Assembly (NCBI GenBank): GCA_963781595.1
Contig: CAWAGG010000006.1
Span: 1,054,001-1,118,000, forward strand
Direction: 5' to 3'
DNA length: 64,000 bases
From: JBEDUK01 sp963781595
GTDB lineage: Bacteria; Actinomycetota; UBA4738
The notes under the pieces were generated by a model that worked only from the letters and a program-made list of their open reading frames with translations, searched no databases and had not been told where the DNA came from. A program made the position numbers and the translations under genes. This document shows positions 33,871 to 44,948 of the stretch, piece after piece. Each line of letters starts with the position of its first letter. The first letter of the stretch is position 1.

Positions 33871-33933
33871 CGGCGGCTTATCTTGCCACGCGCCCGTGCC
33901 CGTCGAGGAGCGCCTCGCCGCGGGAGGCCGCCG

Positions 33934-35172
33934 TCAGCTCGCGGTGACCCTGGGCAGATCGGCCGGGCGGGCGAGGTGGAACCCCTGCCCGTACGCGACG
34001 CCGAGGTCGCGCAGCGTCGAGAGCTCCGCTTCCGTCTCGATGCCCTCGGCGATGATCGTCGCGCCGATCTCCGCGGCGAACGAGATCAGCGCGGCCGCCA
34101 GGGCCCGTCGCGCGAGGTCGTTGTCCACGTCGCGGGTCAGGGCCATGTCGAGCTTGATGAAGTCAGGGGCCAACCGGATGATGTGCTGCAGGCTGGCGAA
34201 CCCCGAGCCGGCGTCGTCGACCGCGAGGCGCACGCCGCGCGCCCGGAGCGACCCGATCGCGTTGTTCAGCTCGGCGTAGTCGCGCACCGGCGCGTGTTCG
34301 GTCACCTCGAGCACCACGCGCCGGGGGGAGTGCGCGAACTCGACCGCGCGGAGCAGCTGCGGCGAGCACGCCGTCGATGGCGAGAGGTTGAGCGCGAGGA
34401 AGCACTCGTCCGGGATGTCGTCCATGCGCGTGAACGCGGCGCGGATCGCGGTCAGCTCCAGCTCGGTCCGAAGATCGACCTCACCGGCCTCCTCGAACCA
34501 GGCTTCGGTGCTGCGGCCGGGGGCCGAAGGGAAGCGGGCAAGGGCCTCGTAGCCGACCGCGCCGCCGAGCCGGAGGTCGACGATCGGCTGGAAGACGATG
34601 TGCACGCCGCCGTTCAGCACGCCGCGCACGCGTTCGAACTGGCGCCGGCGACGTTCGAACTCGCGGCGTTCGGATTCCAGGCGCCCGGCGAGCTCGCGGA
34701 TCACGTCGGCCGTGACGCCGACCGACAGCGCGCTCTGCCCGGCGGCCGCGCGATGGACGGCGTCGGTGATGTCGTCGGCCGACGCGCCCTTCACGAGGTA
34801 GCCGACGGCGCCCGCGCGCAGCATGGCGAACACGCTGTGCCGGTCCTCGTGCGCGGAGAACCCGATCACCGCGGAGTGCGGCGAACGCGACCGGATCCCG
34901 GCCGCAGCCTTCGGTCCTCCGCCGCGCATCCGCACGTCCAGCAGCACCACGTCGGGTCGGTGCTCGGCCGCGAGCTCGACCGCGCCGGCCGCGTCCTCGG
35001 CGATGCCGACCACGTCGACGGCCGGATCCGTCGAGAGCACACCCGCGACGGCCCGCGCCATCAGCGGCTGGTCGTCCGCGATCAGGACCGTGATCTTCGC
35101 GCTGCCGGCCGACGTCGCGCGCAGATGCGCCCGCTGGGCACCCTGGCGGCTCATGTCGGGGACGGCAACCAT
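33934..35172 (-). CDS. Response regulator with EAL (c-di-GMP phosphodiesterase) output
   Basis: 412 residues. Residues ~22-140 are a receiver domain: ITVLIADDQPLMARAV, the phospho-acceptor Asp in PDVVLLDVRMRGG, the conserved Lys in GYLVKGAS. A short arginine/glutamate-rich coiled coil (ESERREFERRRRQFERVR) links to an EAL domain with GYEALARF, ALNLSPST, EVTEH, DDAGSGFASLQHI, FIKLDM and AEGIET. The catalytic and metal-ligand residues seem present, so degradation of c-di-GMP is likely. No histidine kinase gene is adjacent. The start is ATG 35172; ATG 35154 is possible. Confidence 0.9.
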   Translation of the reverse strand: MVAVPDMSRQGAQRAHLRATSAGSAKITVLIADDQPLMARAVAGVLSTDPAVDVVGIAEDAAGAVELAAEHRPDVVLLDVRMRGGGPKAAAGIRSRSPHSAVIGFSAHEDRHSVFAMLRAGAVGYLVKGASADDITDAVHRAAAGQSALSVGVTADVIRELAGRLESERREFERRRRQFERVRGVLNGGVHIVFQPIVDLRLGGAVGYEALARFPSAPGRSTEAWFEEAGEVDLRTELELTAIRAAFTRMDDIPDECFLALNLSPSTACSPQLLRAVEFAHSPRRVVLEVTEHAPVRDYAELNNAIGSLRARGVRLAVDDAGSGFASLQHIIRLAPDFIKLDMALTRDVDNDLARRALAAALISFAAEIGATIIAEGIETEAELSTLRDLGVAYGQGFHLARPADLPRVTAS

Positions 35173-35225
35173 CGCATCCAGGGTTTCGGCACCTACCGGG
35201 CCCGGCCTGAACCCCTGCGGCCCAA

Positions 35226-35245
35226 CCCGTTCGGTCCCCAACGGG
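35226..35245. terminator. Hairpin after the sugar-dehydrogenase-like gene
   Basis: CCCGTT (35226-35231) and AACGGG (35240-35245) form a perfect 6-bp stem with an 8-base loop, directly next to the minus-strand stop at 35247. Confidence 0.4.
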
Positions 35246-35246
35246 C

Positions 35247-36365
35247 CTACGTCTCGACGAGGTGGAAGATCGTGTCCGACGTGCTGAAGTAGATCCCGCC
35301 GTCCGGCGCGGCCTGCATCGACAGCACCGAGCCGAGGTAGTCGTAGGCGACGAACATCGACGACACGCCCTTGCGGTCCGACGTCAGCTTGATCTCGCGG
35401 ATCTCTCCGGTGTTGTACGCCCCGAAGAACAGCGCCCCGTCGGCGCCGGAGATCCCGCAGCCCTCGCAGAAGGCGAGCCCTGTCGGCGCGATCGTCGGCG
35501 TGAACCAGCGCAGTGGCATGATCTTCGGGTTCGGCCCGTCCTGGTTCGTGTCCTGCGGGTCGTTGCCGGAGCACGTCTCGCTGGGGCCCCACGCGTGGTT
35601 CTCGCCCGCCTGTTCGACGTTGATCTCGTCCACGCAGCTCGGGCCGTTCTCCGTCTCCCAGAGCGTGCCTGATTCGGGGTCGAAGGCGAAGCCGAACGAG
35701 TTGCGGAGACCGAAGGAGAAGATGTAGCTCCCCGGGAACGGGTTGTCCTTCGGCACGCCGCCGCCGCGGGTCATCCGAAGCACCTTGCCCGCGTCGTTGT
35801 TCAGGTTCTGCGCGTTCGCCGCGTCGTGGCCCTCGCCGACGACCGCGTAGAGCTTCCCGTCGGGGCCGAAGTCGATGTGGCCGCCGTCGTGATACGTCCC
35901 GGCCGTGGTGTCGAGGGACCAGAGCACCTTCGACGACTTCCCCTTGTTCCCGGACACCTTGATCCGGAGGATCTGGTTCTTCAGCTGGCCCTTGATGGCG
36001 CGCGTCGCGTACGCGTAGACGAACGACTTGGCCGGCCATCTCGGGTCGATCGCGAGCCCGAGCAGCCCTTGCTCGCCGTTCGACCGGACCTTCGTGATCG
36101 TGTAGATGAGCGAGGTGTTCCCGTTGGACGGATCCAGCAGCATGACCCTGCCCGAGTTGCGCTCGCCGTAGACGATGCGGCCGTCCGGGAGGAACGTGAA
36201 GCCTGCCGGGTTCGCGAGGCCGGTCTTCACGGGGTCGATCCCGAGCGCCTGCGGGCGAACGCCCTGCGGCTGGGTCCCCTGCGTTCCCGCTCCGGCGGGC
36301 GCCCATCCCGCCGTTGCGGCGGTCAGGACAACGGCCATGGCGGCCAGTACGGAGAAGCGTTTCAT
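35247..36365 (-). CDS. Secreted PQQ-type glucose/sorbosone dehydrogenase-like protein
   Basis: 372 residues with a signal peptide (FSVLAAMAVVLTAATAG). The mature part is a six-bladed propeller of the GSDH type: TGLANPAGFTFLPDGRIVYGER, EQGLLGLAIDPRW, YHDGGHIDFGPDGKLYAVVGEG, SYIFSFGLRNSFGFAFDP, ENGPSCVDEINV and LRWFTPTIAPTGLAF. The HDGGHIDFGPDG block is the family's PQQ/Ca-binding region. Many relatives have unknown substrates. The start ATG has GGAGGGA upstream. It diverges from hutU. A CxxC (FCEGCG) is present near residue 305. Confidence 0.88.
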   Translation of the reverse strand: MKRFSVLAAMAVVLTAATAGWAPAGAGTQGTQPQGVRPQALGIDPVKTGLANPAGFTFLPDGRIVYGERNSGRVMLLDPSNGNTSLIYTITKVRSNGEQGLLGLAIDPRWPAKSFVYAYATRAIKGQLKNQILRIKVSGNKGKSSKVLWSLDTTAGTYHDGGHIDFGPDGKLYAVVGEGHDAANAQNLNNDAGKVLRMTRGGGVPKDNPFPGSYIFSFGLRNSFGFAFDPESGTLWETENGPSCVDEINVEQAGENHAWGPSETCSGNDPQDTNQDGPNPKIMPLRWFTPTIAPTGLAFCEGCGISGADGALFFGAYNTGEIREIKLTSDRKGVSSMFVAYDYLGSVLSMQAAPDGGIYFSTSDTIFHLVET

Positions 36366-36513
36366 CTGCGGATCCCTCCTTCGTCGCCCCCTTACACCGT
36401 TCCTATCGGCGTCGGGGCGCTGAGACTTACGGCGGTCGTCCCGGATGGCGGTCGCGGTTCGGTCTGCCCGAGGAGCCTATCTCGCGCGGCGGCGCATCCC
36501 CGGGAGGTCGCCC

Positions 36514-38220
<1,707 letters not shown>

Positions 38221-38280
38221 GATCCCGGGTTCGCTGAGGGAACGTCGCCGATCAGCGGAGCTCGACGCGGTCGGCCGGCA

Positions 38281-38697
38281 CTATCGGAGGCGCGAGCCGA
38301 TCCCGAGGATCACGTCCTCTCCCCGCCAGCGCATCTTCGCGACCGACACCGAGAGCGGGAACTCCGCGCTCGCCGCCGTACGCATCTGCACGACGTAGCG
38401 ATCGACCCGGCCTCTCCGGCGGAGTTCGCCGACGAGCGTGTTGCGATCCGACGTGTCGGCCCACAGGCCGAGATCGATCGTCGAACGACCGATCGATTCG
38501 GAGAGCGAGAGGCCGAACAGCGTACGGAACGCAGCGTTCGCCGCGTACAGGACGCCGTCCTCGAGCCGAGCGATCCACACCGCGTCCGTGCTGTGCTCGA
38601 ACAGCTCGAAGAACAGGCCGACGTAGTCCGACGACTCGAAACCGCCAGACGCGTGGACCATGTCGTCCGATGTCGGACCCCTGTTCATGCTCTGCAT
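38281..38697 (-). CDS. Single PAS-domain protein
   Basis: 138 residues. A PAS core runs from FELFEHSTDAVWIARLEDGVL through YAANAAFRTLFGLSLSESIGRS to a C-terminal FPLSVSVAKMRWRGEDVILGI. There is no output domain, so it probably acts by protein contact. The start is ATG 38697, or 38688. It diverges from the cyclase-ATPase gene across about 200 bases and converges on hutU. Confidence 0.75.
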   Translation of the reverse strand: MQSMNRGPTSDDMVHASGGFESSDYVGLFFELFEHSTDAVWIARLEDGVLYAANAAFRTLFGLSLSESIGRSTIDLGLWADTSDRNTLVGELRRRGRVDRYVVQMRTAASAEFPLSVSVAKMRWRGEDVILGIGSRLR

Positions 38698-38867
38698 CCA
38701 TCGGCACGATCGACGGGCGTCCTGACCACTTATCTTCGGTTGCGGTGGGGAGGACCCGCTCCTGTCGCCGCAGATGCCCGGCCGAACGGAAACACGGTGC
38801 CGCGTTGGAGCGCCGGTGCGCACCCGCCGGCGTTCCGGGCCGCGGGTCCAAGGCGTTCCGGATGGCC

Positions 38868-38895
38868 TTGCCACGCGAACGCGAGTGCCTACACT
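38868..38895 (+). promoter_or_regulatory. Promoter of the first cyclase-ATPase gene (leaderless)
   Basis: TTGCCA (38868-38873), 16 bases, TACACT (38890-38895), then seven bases to GTG 38903. No ribosome-binding site is present, so transcription probably begins at or next to the start codon. Confidence 0.5.
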
Positions 38896-38902
38896 CGGAC
38901 CG

Positions 38903-41900
38903 GTGACCTGCCCGAATTGCGGGAAGGAACTGCCGGGGGAGTTCCCGTTCTGTCCCTTCTGCGGCTCCGCGCTGACCGAGAGATCTGGAGGGCCCGGGCG
39001 GGAGGAGCGGAAGGTCGTCACCGTGCTCTTCGCCGATCTGGTCGGTTTCACGGCTCGGGCGGAGAGGCTCGACCCCGAGGACGTGCGCGCGTTGCTCGCG
39101 CCCTACCACGCCCACCTCCGCTCCGAGCTCGAGCGCTTCGGGGGCACGGTCGAGAAGTTCATCGGCGACGCGGTGATGGCGCTGTTCGGAGCGCCCGTCG
39201 CGCACGAGGACGACCCGGAGCGAGCCGTTCGGGCGGCGCTCGCGATCCGCGACTGGGCGATCGAGCAGGGCGCGGACCTTCAGGTGCGGATCGCGGTCAA
39301 CACGGGCGAGGCGCTCGTCGCGCTCGACGCACGGCCGAGCAAGGGCGAGGCGATGGCGGCCGGCGACGTGGTCAACACGGCCGCCCGCCTCCAGGCGGCC
39401 GCGCCGCTCAACGGCCTCCTCGTCGGGGAACAGTCCTACCGGGCCACCTCGCAGGCGGTCGACTACCGCCAGGCGGAACCGGTGATAGCCAAGGGGAAGC
39501 GTCAGCCGATCCGCGCCTGGGAGGCGCTGCAGGCCCGTTCGCGGTTCGGCGTCGACGTCTCGCAGCGCGCGGCGACGCAGCTCATCGGTCGCGACCGCGA
39601 GCTCGAACTGCTGGTCTCGACGCTGGCGCGCGTGCGCGAGGAGCGTTCGCCGCAACTGGTCACGCTCGTCGGCGTGCCCGGCATCGGCAAGACGCGGCTC
39701 GTGACCGAACTCTTCCGAGCGATCGAGAGAGAGGTAGCGCTCGTGAGCTGGCGCCAGGGCCGGTCGCTCCCCTACGGGGAGGGCGTGACCTTCTGGGCAC
39801 TGGCGGAGATCGTCAAGGCGCAGGCTGGCATCCTCGAGAGCGACTCCGCGGCGGAGGCCGAGGAGAAGCTCGGCAGGATGGTCGCCCGCCTCGACGTCGA
39901 CGCTTCGGAGGCGCAGTGGTTCGAGCGCCACCTCCGTCCGCTGGCTGGCCTCGCGGAGGACTCGCCCGCCGGTCCGGAGGAGGGTTCCGCCGCATGGCGT
40001 CGGTTCCTCGAAGCGCTGGCCGACGAGCGGCCGCTCGTGCTCGTCTTCGAGGACCTGCACTGGGCCGACGACGCCTTGCTCGAGTTCGTCGACCAGCTGG
40101 TCGAACGAGCGAGCGGCGTCCCGTTGCTCGTGCTCGGGACGGCCCGCCCCGAGCTCCTGCAGCGCCGCTCGGATTGGGGCGGCGGCAAGCCGAACGCGAT
40201 CACGGTCTCGCTGTCACCCCTCTCGGACGAGGAGACCGCGCATCTCGTCCAGGCCCTCCTGGATCGGACACTGATGGATGCGCGGACCCAGGACGCGTTG
40301 CTCACCCGGGCCGGTGGCAACCCCCTCTACGCCGAGCAGTACGCGCGTATCCTGCTCGAGCGGGGCGACGTCCTCGAGCTCCCGGAGGCGGTGCAGGGGA
40401 TCATCGCGGCCCGGCTCGACGCGCTCTCCGAGGGCGAGAAGCGCTTGATCCAGGACGCCGCTGTCGTCGGCAAGGTGTTCTGGCTGGGTGCCGTCGAAGC
40501 GATCGACGGCTTCACACGATGGCAGGGCGAGGAGCTGCTCCGTGCCCTCGAGCGCAAGGAGTTCGTCCAGCGCTCCCGCAGCTCATCGGTCGCGAGCGAG
40601 AGCGAGTACGCGTTCCGGCACGTGCTGATCCGCGACGTCGCGTACCGCCAGATCCCGCGGGCCGCGCGCTCGGGCAAGCATCAGCGAGCGGCGGCCTGGA
40701 TCGAGTCGCTGGGACGCACACAGGACCACGCCGAGATGCTCGCCCACCACTACCTGCAGGCGCTCGAGCTGGCGGAGGCGTCAGGGCTCGATGCGGGCGC
40801 CCTCGGCGTGTCGGCCCGGCATGCGCTGCGCGATGCGGGAGACCGGGCCGCGTCGCTGTATGCGCTCGAGGCCGCCGAGCGCTTCTACGACGCGGCGCTC
40901 CGGCTGTGGCCCGAGGACGACCCCGCGCGGGCCCAGTTGCTCTTCAGCCGAGCCGCGCCCGTGCGCAGTATGGGCGGGGCCGATCCGGCACGTCTGGCGG
41001 AGGCGCGAGACGCACTGCTGGCCGCGGGCGACATCGCCAGGGCCACTGAGGCGGAGATGCTGCTTTCGATGGGCCACTGGATGTCGGGCCGGCGAGAGCT
41101 CGCCACAGCGCATGCGGACCGGGCGGCTGCCCTGCTCGCCGACGCACCGGCGAGCCGCTCGGGCGCCTGGGTCCTGACGCGCCTGGCAGCACGCAAGAGC
41201 ATCGGAGGGGACAACGCGAGCGCGATCGAGCTGGCGTCGCAGGCGCGTGTCCTGGCAGATCGGTTGGGTTGGGACGAGGGTCTGAGCGATGCGTTGGGCC
41301 AGCTCGGGCTCATCCGGGTCGAGATGGGCGATCGCGGTGGGCTCGAGGACGTCGCGCGCAGCATCGAGATCGCGGCGGCGACCGGGGCGTTCTCCACCCT
41401 GGTACGCGGGTACAACACCCTGGCCGTGGCGCACCAGATCCTCGGCGACCTGGACGCCGGGTACGCGGCCCGCAAGGAGGGCGCGCGGATCGCCGAGCAG
41501 GTCGGCTTGTCCGGCGACATCCGCTGGTTCCAGAGTGTGCTGGTCGATCACGAGTACCGCCGCGGCGACTGGGACGAGGCGGGGCGGTTGGCCGAGGAGT
41601 TCTTCTCCGAGGTCGAACGCGGCTCGCCGCACTACAGCGCGTGGCAGGATTGGGCCATCCGCGCCGAGATGCGCCTGGCCAGGGACGACTCCGTCGGGGC
41701 GACCCACGATGCGGACCGTGCACTTGCCGCCGGCCGAGCCATCGCGGACGCGCAGGCTGTGTACTTCGTACTGCCGGCCTGCGCACATGTGTTCGCGCTG
41801 GCAGGGGACCGGGATCGCGCCGTCCCGCTCGCGCGCGAGTTCATCGGCGACTTGGGCCGTGGCGCGGACATCCAGTTCGGCTTCATCAACCTCCCGATCT

Positions 41901-42217
41901 TCGCATCGGCGGCCCGCTACCTCGGTCTCGTCCAAGAACTCCAGGATGCGATCGCCGAGCGCGCGCGGACCCCTTGGACGGAGGCGGTACGCGCCTACGG
42001 ACAGCGCGACTTCGTTGCCGCCGCAGAGATCCTGCACGGAACCGGTTCGAGGCCGGAAGAGGCCGACGCCCGGCTCCGAGCAGCCGAGCGATTCGTGGCC
42101 GAGGGCCGGCGCGCCGAGGCGGACGAGCAGCTGCACCAAGCCCTCGCGTTCTACCGCTCGGTGCGCGCCACACGCTACGTGCGCGAATGCGAAGCCCTGC
42201 TCGCGGCCTCGGCCTGA
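38903..42217 (+). CDS. Class III nucleotidyl cyclase - AAA ATPase - TPR regulator (copy 1)
   Basis: 1104 residues from GTG 38903. Residues 1-25 are a zinc ribbon (CPNCGKELPG, CPFCGSAL). About 35-210 is a class III cyclase with both metal aspartates (LFADLVGFT, FIGDAVMALFG), the lysine of VEKFIGD and the NTAARL Asn/Arg pair, so catalysis is plausible. About 225-500 is an NTPase with Walker A GVPGIGKT and Walker B LVLVFEDLHWADDALL. The remainder is TPR-like helices. This is the LuxR/AfsR-like multidomain layout without a DNA-binding domain. It stands between hutU and hutH. Two relatives lie at 47962-54869. Confidence 0.9.
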   Translation: MTCPNCGKELPGEFPFCPFCGSALTERSGGPGREERKVVTVLFADLVGFTARAERLDPEDVRALLAPYHAHLRSELERFGGTVEKFIGDAVMALFGAPVAHEDDPERAVRAALAIRDWAIEQGADLQVRIAVNTGEALVALDARPSKGEAMAAGDVVNTAARLQAAAPLNGLLVGEQSYRATSQAVDYRQAEPVIAKGKRQPIRAWEALQARSRFGVDVSQRAATQLIGRDRELELLVSTLARVREERSPQLVTLVGVPGIGKTRLVTELFRAIEREVALVSWRQGRSLPYGEGVTFWALAEIVKAQAGILESDSAAEAEEKLGRMVARLDVDASEAQWFERHLRPLAGLAEDSPAGPEEGSAAWRRFLEALADERPLVLVFEDLHWADDALLEFVDQLVERASGVPLLVLGTARPELLQRRSDWGGGKPNAITVSLSPLSDEETAHLVQALLDRTLMDARTQDALLTRAGGNPLYAEQYARILLERGDVLELPEAVQGIIAARLDALSEGEKRLIQDAAVVGKVFWLGAVEAIDGFTRWQGEELLRALERKEFVQRSRSSSVASESEYAFRHVLIRDVAYRQIPRAARSGKHQRAAAWIESLGRTQDHAEMLAHHYLQALELAEASGLDAGALGVSARHALRDAGDRAASLYALEAAERFYDAALRLWPEDDPARAQLLFSRAAPVRSMGGADPARLAEARDALLAAGDIARATEAEMLLSMGHWMSGRRELATAHADRAAALLADAPASRSGAWVLTRLAARKSIGGDNASAIELASQARVLADRLGWDEGLSDALGQLGLIRVEMGDRGGLEDVARSIEIAAATGAFSTLVRGYNTLAVAHQILGDLDAGYAARKEGARIAEQVGLSGDIRWFQSVLVDHEYRRGDWDEAGRLAEEFFSEVERGSPHYSAWQDWAIRAEMRLARDDSVGATHDADRALAAGRAIADAQAVYFVLPACAHVFALAGDRDRAVPLAREFIGDLGRGADIQFGFINLPIFASAARYLGLVQELQDAIAERARTPWTEAVRAYGQRDFVAAAEILHGTGSRPEEADARLRAAERFVAEGRRAEADEQLHQALAFYRSVRATRYVRECEALLAASA

Positions 42218-42274
42218 CGGCCCTGCGCCTGCCGCGACGGGGCGCCCGGTCAGACGCCATGCGCGCGCATCCGT

Positions 42275-42304
42275 TTGCCGGCGTGCGCGCCGCGCGCATA
42301 GCCT
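42275..42304 (+). promoter_or_regulatory. Promoter of hutH (leaderless)
   Basis: TTGCCG (42275-42280), 18 bases, TAGCCT (42299-42304), then nine bases to ATG 42314. No ribosome-binding site is seen. The hexamers resemble those before the cyclase gene at 38.9 kb. Confidence 0.45.
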
Positions 42305-42313
42305 TCGCGGGCG

Positions 42314-43852
42314 ATGCCGGTCACGGTGGGGGAGAGGCTCACGATCGACGACGTCGTCGTCGTCGCACGCGGGGACGACGTCGAGCTCTCCGACCGGGCG
42401 CGCGGGCGCATCGAAGCCGCTCGCCGCGTCGTCGAGTCGACACTCGCCTCCCACGCCATCGTCTACGGCGTGACGACCGGGTTCGGCAGCCTGGCGAACG
42501 TGCACCTCGAGCCGGAGGATGCGCAGGCGCTGCAGCATTCGCTCCTGCGCTCCCACGCCGTCGCGGTCGGTCCGCCGCTCTCCGAATGGGAGACCCGCGC
42601 GATGCTCCTGCTTCGCGCCCACGTCCTGGCGCTCGGGCACTCGGGCGTTCGCCCCGAGATCGTCGAACGCCTGATCCTGTTCCTCAACGAGAGCGTCCTG
42701 CCGGTCGTCCCGCAGCAGGGATCCCTCGGCGCGTCGGGCGACCTGGCGCCGCTGGCGCACCTCGCGCTGCCGCTCGTCGGCGAGGGCGAGGTGTCCTTCG
42801 AAGGCGATCACATCTCGGGCCAGATGGCGCTCGAGCGCCTCGGCCTCGAACCCCTGACCCTGGAGGCGAAGGAGGGCCTGGCGCTGATCAACGGGACGCA
42901 GGGGATGCTCGCGATCGGGGTCCTGGCGGCCGACCGCGCCCGGCACCTGGCGAAGGCCGTGGACATCGCCGCCGCGATGACCGTCGAGGCGATCCTGGGG
43001 ACCGACGCCGCCTTCGACGAACGGATCATGCGGCTCCGTCCTCATCCCGGACAGGCGGCGTCGGCATCGAACCTCAGAAGGCTCCTCGCCGGCAGCGGGA
43101 TCCTCGCCTCCCACCACGAGGGCTCGCACCTCGTCCAGGACGCGTACTCGATCCGCTGCGCGCCGCAGGTCCATGGCGCGTTCCGGGACACCCTCGACCA
43201 CGCGTGCTCCGTCCTGGAGACCGAGATGGGTTCGGTCTCCGACAACCCGTTGATCATCCCGGAGGACGACGGGGTGCTCTCCGGTGGGAACTTCCACGGC
43301 CAGCCCGTCTCCGTGGCGATGGACGCCCTGGCTCTCGCGACGGTCGGCCTCGCGGGGATCGCCGAACGCCGCCTCTACCGTCTGCTGGATCCCGCGCAGA
43401 ACAACGGCCTGCCGGCGTTCCTGGTCGAACGCTCCGGCGTGAACTCGGGGTTCATGATCGTGCAGTACACGGCCGCGTCGCTGGTCTCCGAATCGAAGAG
43501 CCTCGCCCATCCGGCGTCGATCGATTCGATCACGTCCTCGGCCGGCCAGGAGGACCACGTCAGCATGGGGATGATCGCTGCGCGTCACGCGCGCGACGTC
43601 ATCTCGAACGCTGAGGTCGTGGTCGCCCTGGAGGCGTTGGCAGCGGCGCAGGCGCTCGACATCCGCGAACAGCTGACCGGCGCGCGGGCGGCGGAGGGAA
43701 CGGGAGCGGCACGCGCCGCGATCCGCGTCGCGATCCCGTTCCTGGACGAGGATCGGTCGCTGAAGCCCGACGTCGACGAGGCGATAGAGCTGATCGGATC
43801 CGGCGCCCTGATCGAAGCCGTCGAAGCGGCCGTCGGCCCCCTCGACCGCTGA
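42314..43852 (+). CDS. hutH: Histidine ammonia-lyase
   Basis: 512 residues; converts histidine to urocanate and ammonia. The MIO prosthetic group forms from Ala140-Ser141-Gly142 within GSLGASGDLAPLAH. Other family blocks are YGVTTGFGSLANV, LLRSHAVAVG, EGLALINGTQGM, QDAYSIRCAPQVHG, NPLIIPEDDGVLSGGNFHGQP and ITSSAGQEDHVSMG. The length is normal. It follows the cyclase-ATPase gene by 96 bases but has its own leaderless promoter. Confidence 0.95.
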   Translation: MPVTVGERLTIDDVVVVARGDDVELSDRARGRIEAARRVVESTLASHAIVYGVTTGFGSLANVHLEPEDAQALQHSLLRSHAVAVGPPLSEWETRAMLLLRAHVLALGHSGVRPEIVERLILFLNESVLPVVPQQGSLGASGDLAPLAHLALPLVGEGEVSFEGDHISGQMALERLGLEPLTLEAKEGLALINGTQGMLAIGVLAADRARHLAKAVDIAAAMTVEAILGTDAAFDERIMRLRPHPGQAASASNLRRLLAGSGILASHHEGSHLVQDAYSIRCAPQVHGAFRDTLDHACSVLETEMGSVSDNPLIIPEDDGVLSGGNFHGQPVSVAMDALALATVGLAGIAERRLYRLLDPAQNNGLPAFLVERSGVNSGFMIVQYTAASLVSESKSLAHPASIDSITSSAGQEDHVSMGMIAARHARDVISNAEVVVALEALAAAQALDIREQLTGARAAEGTGAARAAIRVAIPFLDEDRSLKPDVDEAIELIGSGALIEAVEAAVGPLDR

Positions 43853-43861
43853 CGGGATCGC

Positions 43862-44134
43862 TCAGCCCGACGGCTTCAGCTCGATCGTGAAGCTCACGTC
43901 GTACGGATACGTCACCCCGTAGGTGCCGCTGGCTTCGGCGCGGAAGGTGCCGTCGTCCTGCTTGGTGATCGCGCTGAGCGCCTGGCCGACCGGAGGGAGC
44001 AGCGGGTCTGCAAGCGCCCCGATCTTCCCGGGCTCGCCGGCGCCCGGACAGGGCGTCACGTCAGGCGGCGTGAACCCGATGCGCCCGAGCTCGAGGCTCA
44101 CGGCATCCCCATGATGGGTGCCGGTCAGCGTCAC
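43862..44134 (-). CDS. Hypothetical protein, possibly a truncated exported domain
   Basis: 90 residues from GTG 44134, the only start, with an in-frame TGA nearby. GGGGGAGGA abuts the GTG too closely to be a normal ribosome-binding site. The pattern (VTLTGTHHGDAVSLELGRIGF, GTYGVTYPYDVSFTIEL) suggests a beta-sandwich. No signal peptide is seen, so it may be the C-terminal piece of a lost secreted protein. No family is recognised. Confidence 0.42.
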   Translation of the reverse strand: MTLTGTHHGDAVSLELGRIGFTPPDVTPCPGAGEPGKIGALADPLLPPVGQALSAITKQDDGTFRAEASGTYGVTYPYDVSFTIELKPSG

Positions 44135-44246
44135 TCCTCCCCCGGTGGAAGACCGGCATCACTCTTCACCCCATCGCCGTTGGAAGAGCAAGTGGTCGAC
44201 CGCCCACGTAGACTCGGCCGGTTCGGCTCGAGGGGAGGTTCACGCG

Positions 44247-44933
44247 ATGAAACCGTCGCTCGCGACGAGGATGGCCGCGGAGGTCGTCGGCACGTTCGGG
44301 TTCTTCTTCCTGGGCTTCATGGGCATCGCGGTGTCCGTCGTGGTCCCGACCGCGATCGGCAGTGGCGGCGTGGCGGCGGGCTTCGGCCTCGGCCTGGCGC
44401 TCATGATCTTCGCGCTGGGACACATCTCGGGCGGGCACTTCAACCCCGCCGTGACACTCGGGCTCGCCGTCGGGCGGCAGTTCCGATGGGTCGAGCTGCC
44501 GGCCTATTGGCTCGCGCAGCTCGTCGGCGGGCTCGCCGCCGCCGGGCTCGTCCGAGGGCTGTTCGACGCGAGGGTCGGCGACGCCCTGGTGACCCAGCCG
44601 AGTCCGAAGGTCTCCGACGGCGTGGCGGTCACCCTGGAACTGCTGGCGACCTTCCTGTTCCTCATGGTGATCCAGGCGGTGGCCACGGACAAGAAGGCTC
44701 CGTGGAACGGTGTCTTCGCGCCCGCCGCGATCGGGATGTTCATCTTCACGGCGGCGACCGTCATCGGACCGATCAGCGGTGGGTCCTTCAACCCGGCGCG
44801 CTCTATCGCGCCCGCGATCGTCGCGAGCGACTACACGAACCTGTGGATCTACATCGTGGGACCGCTCGCGGGCGGGCTGATCGGGGGCGTGCTCTACATG
44901 GTGTTCCGGCGGTCCGAGGACGTTCCCTCGTAG
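44247..44933 (+). CDS. Aquaporin / MIP-family channel
   Basis: 228 residues, six transmembrane segments and two half-helices. Both NPA motifs are intact: HFNPAVTLG and SFNPARSIAP. The arginine after the second NPA, typical of the selectivity filter, is present (NPAR). The start ATG 44247 has GGGGAGG upstream; longer in-frame extensions lack hydrophobic character. Water selectivity (AqpZ-like) is more likely than glycerol, since the GlpF-type Asp after the second NPA (NPARD) is absent, but this is inference. Confidence 0.92.
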   Translation: MKPSLATRMAAEVVGTFGFFFLGFMGIAVSVVVPTAIGSGGVAAGFGLGLALMIFALGHISGGHFNPAVTLGLAVGRQFRWVELPAYWLAQLVGGLAAAGLVRGLFDARVGDALVTQPSPKVSDGVAVTLELLATFLFLMVIQAVATDKKAPWNGVFAPAAIGMFIFTAATVIGPISGGSFNPARSIAPAIVASDYTNLWIYIVGPLAGGLIGGVLYMVFRRSEDVPS

Positions 44934-44948
44934 CGCTCGGGGGCTCGG

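Noticed and set aside
32230..35292. Open frame of about 1000 codons on the plus strand
   Set aside because: It runs antisense to DUF429, cystathionine beta-synthase and the EAL regulator, all with recognisable catalytic motifs. Its own composition is Arg/Asp-rich and without a domain.
40781..43588. Long minus-strand frame across cyclase copy 1 and hutH
   Set aside because: hutH has an intact MIO motif and full family signature on the plus strand, and the antisense frame is a compositional shadow.
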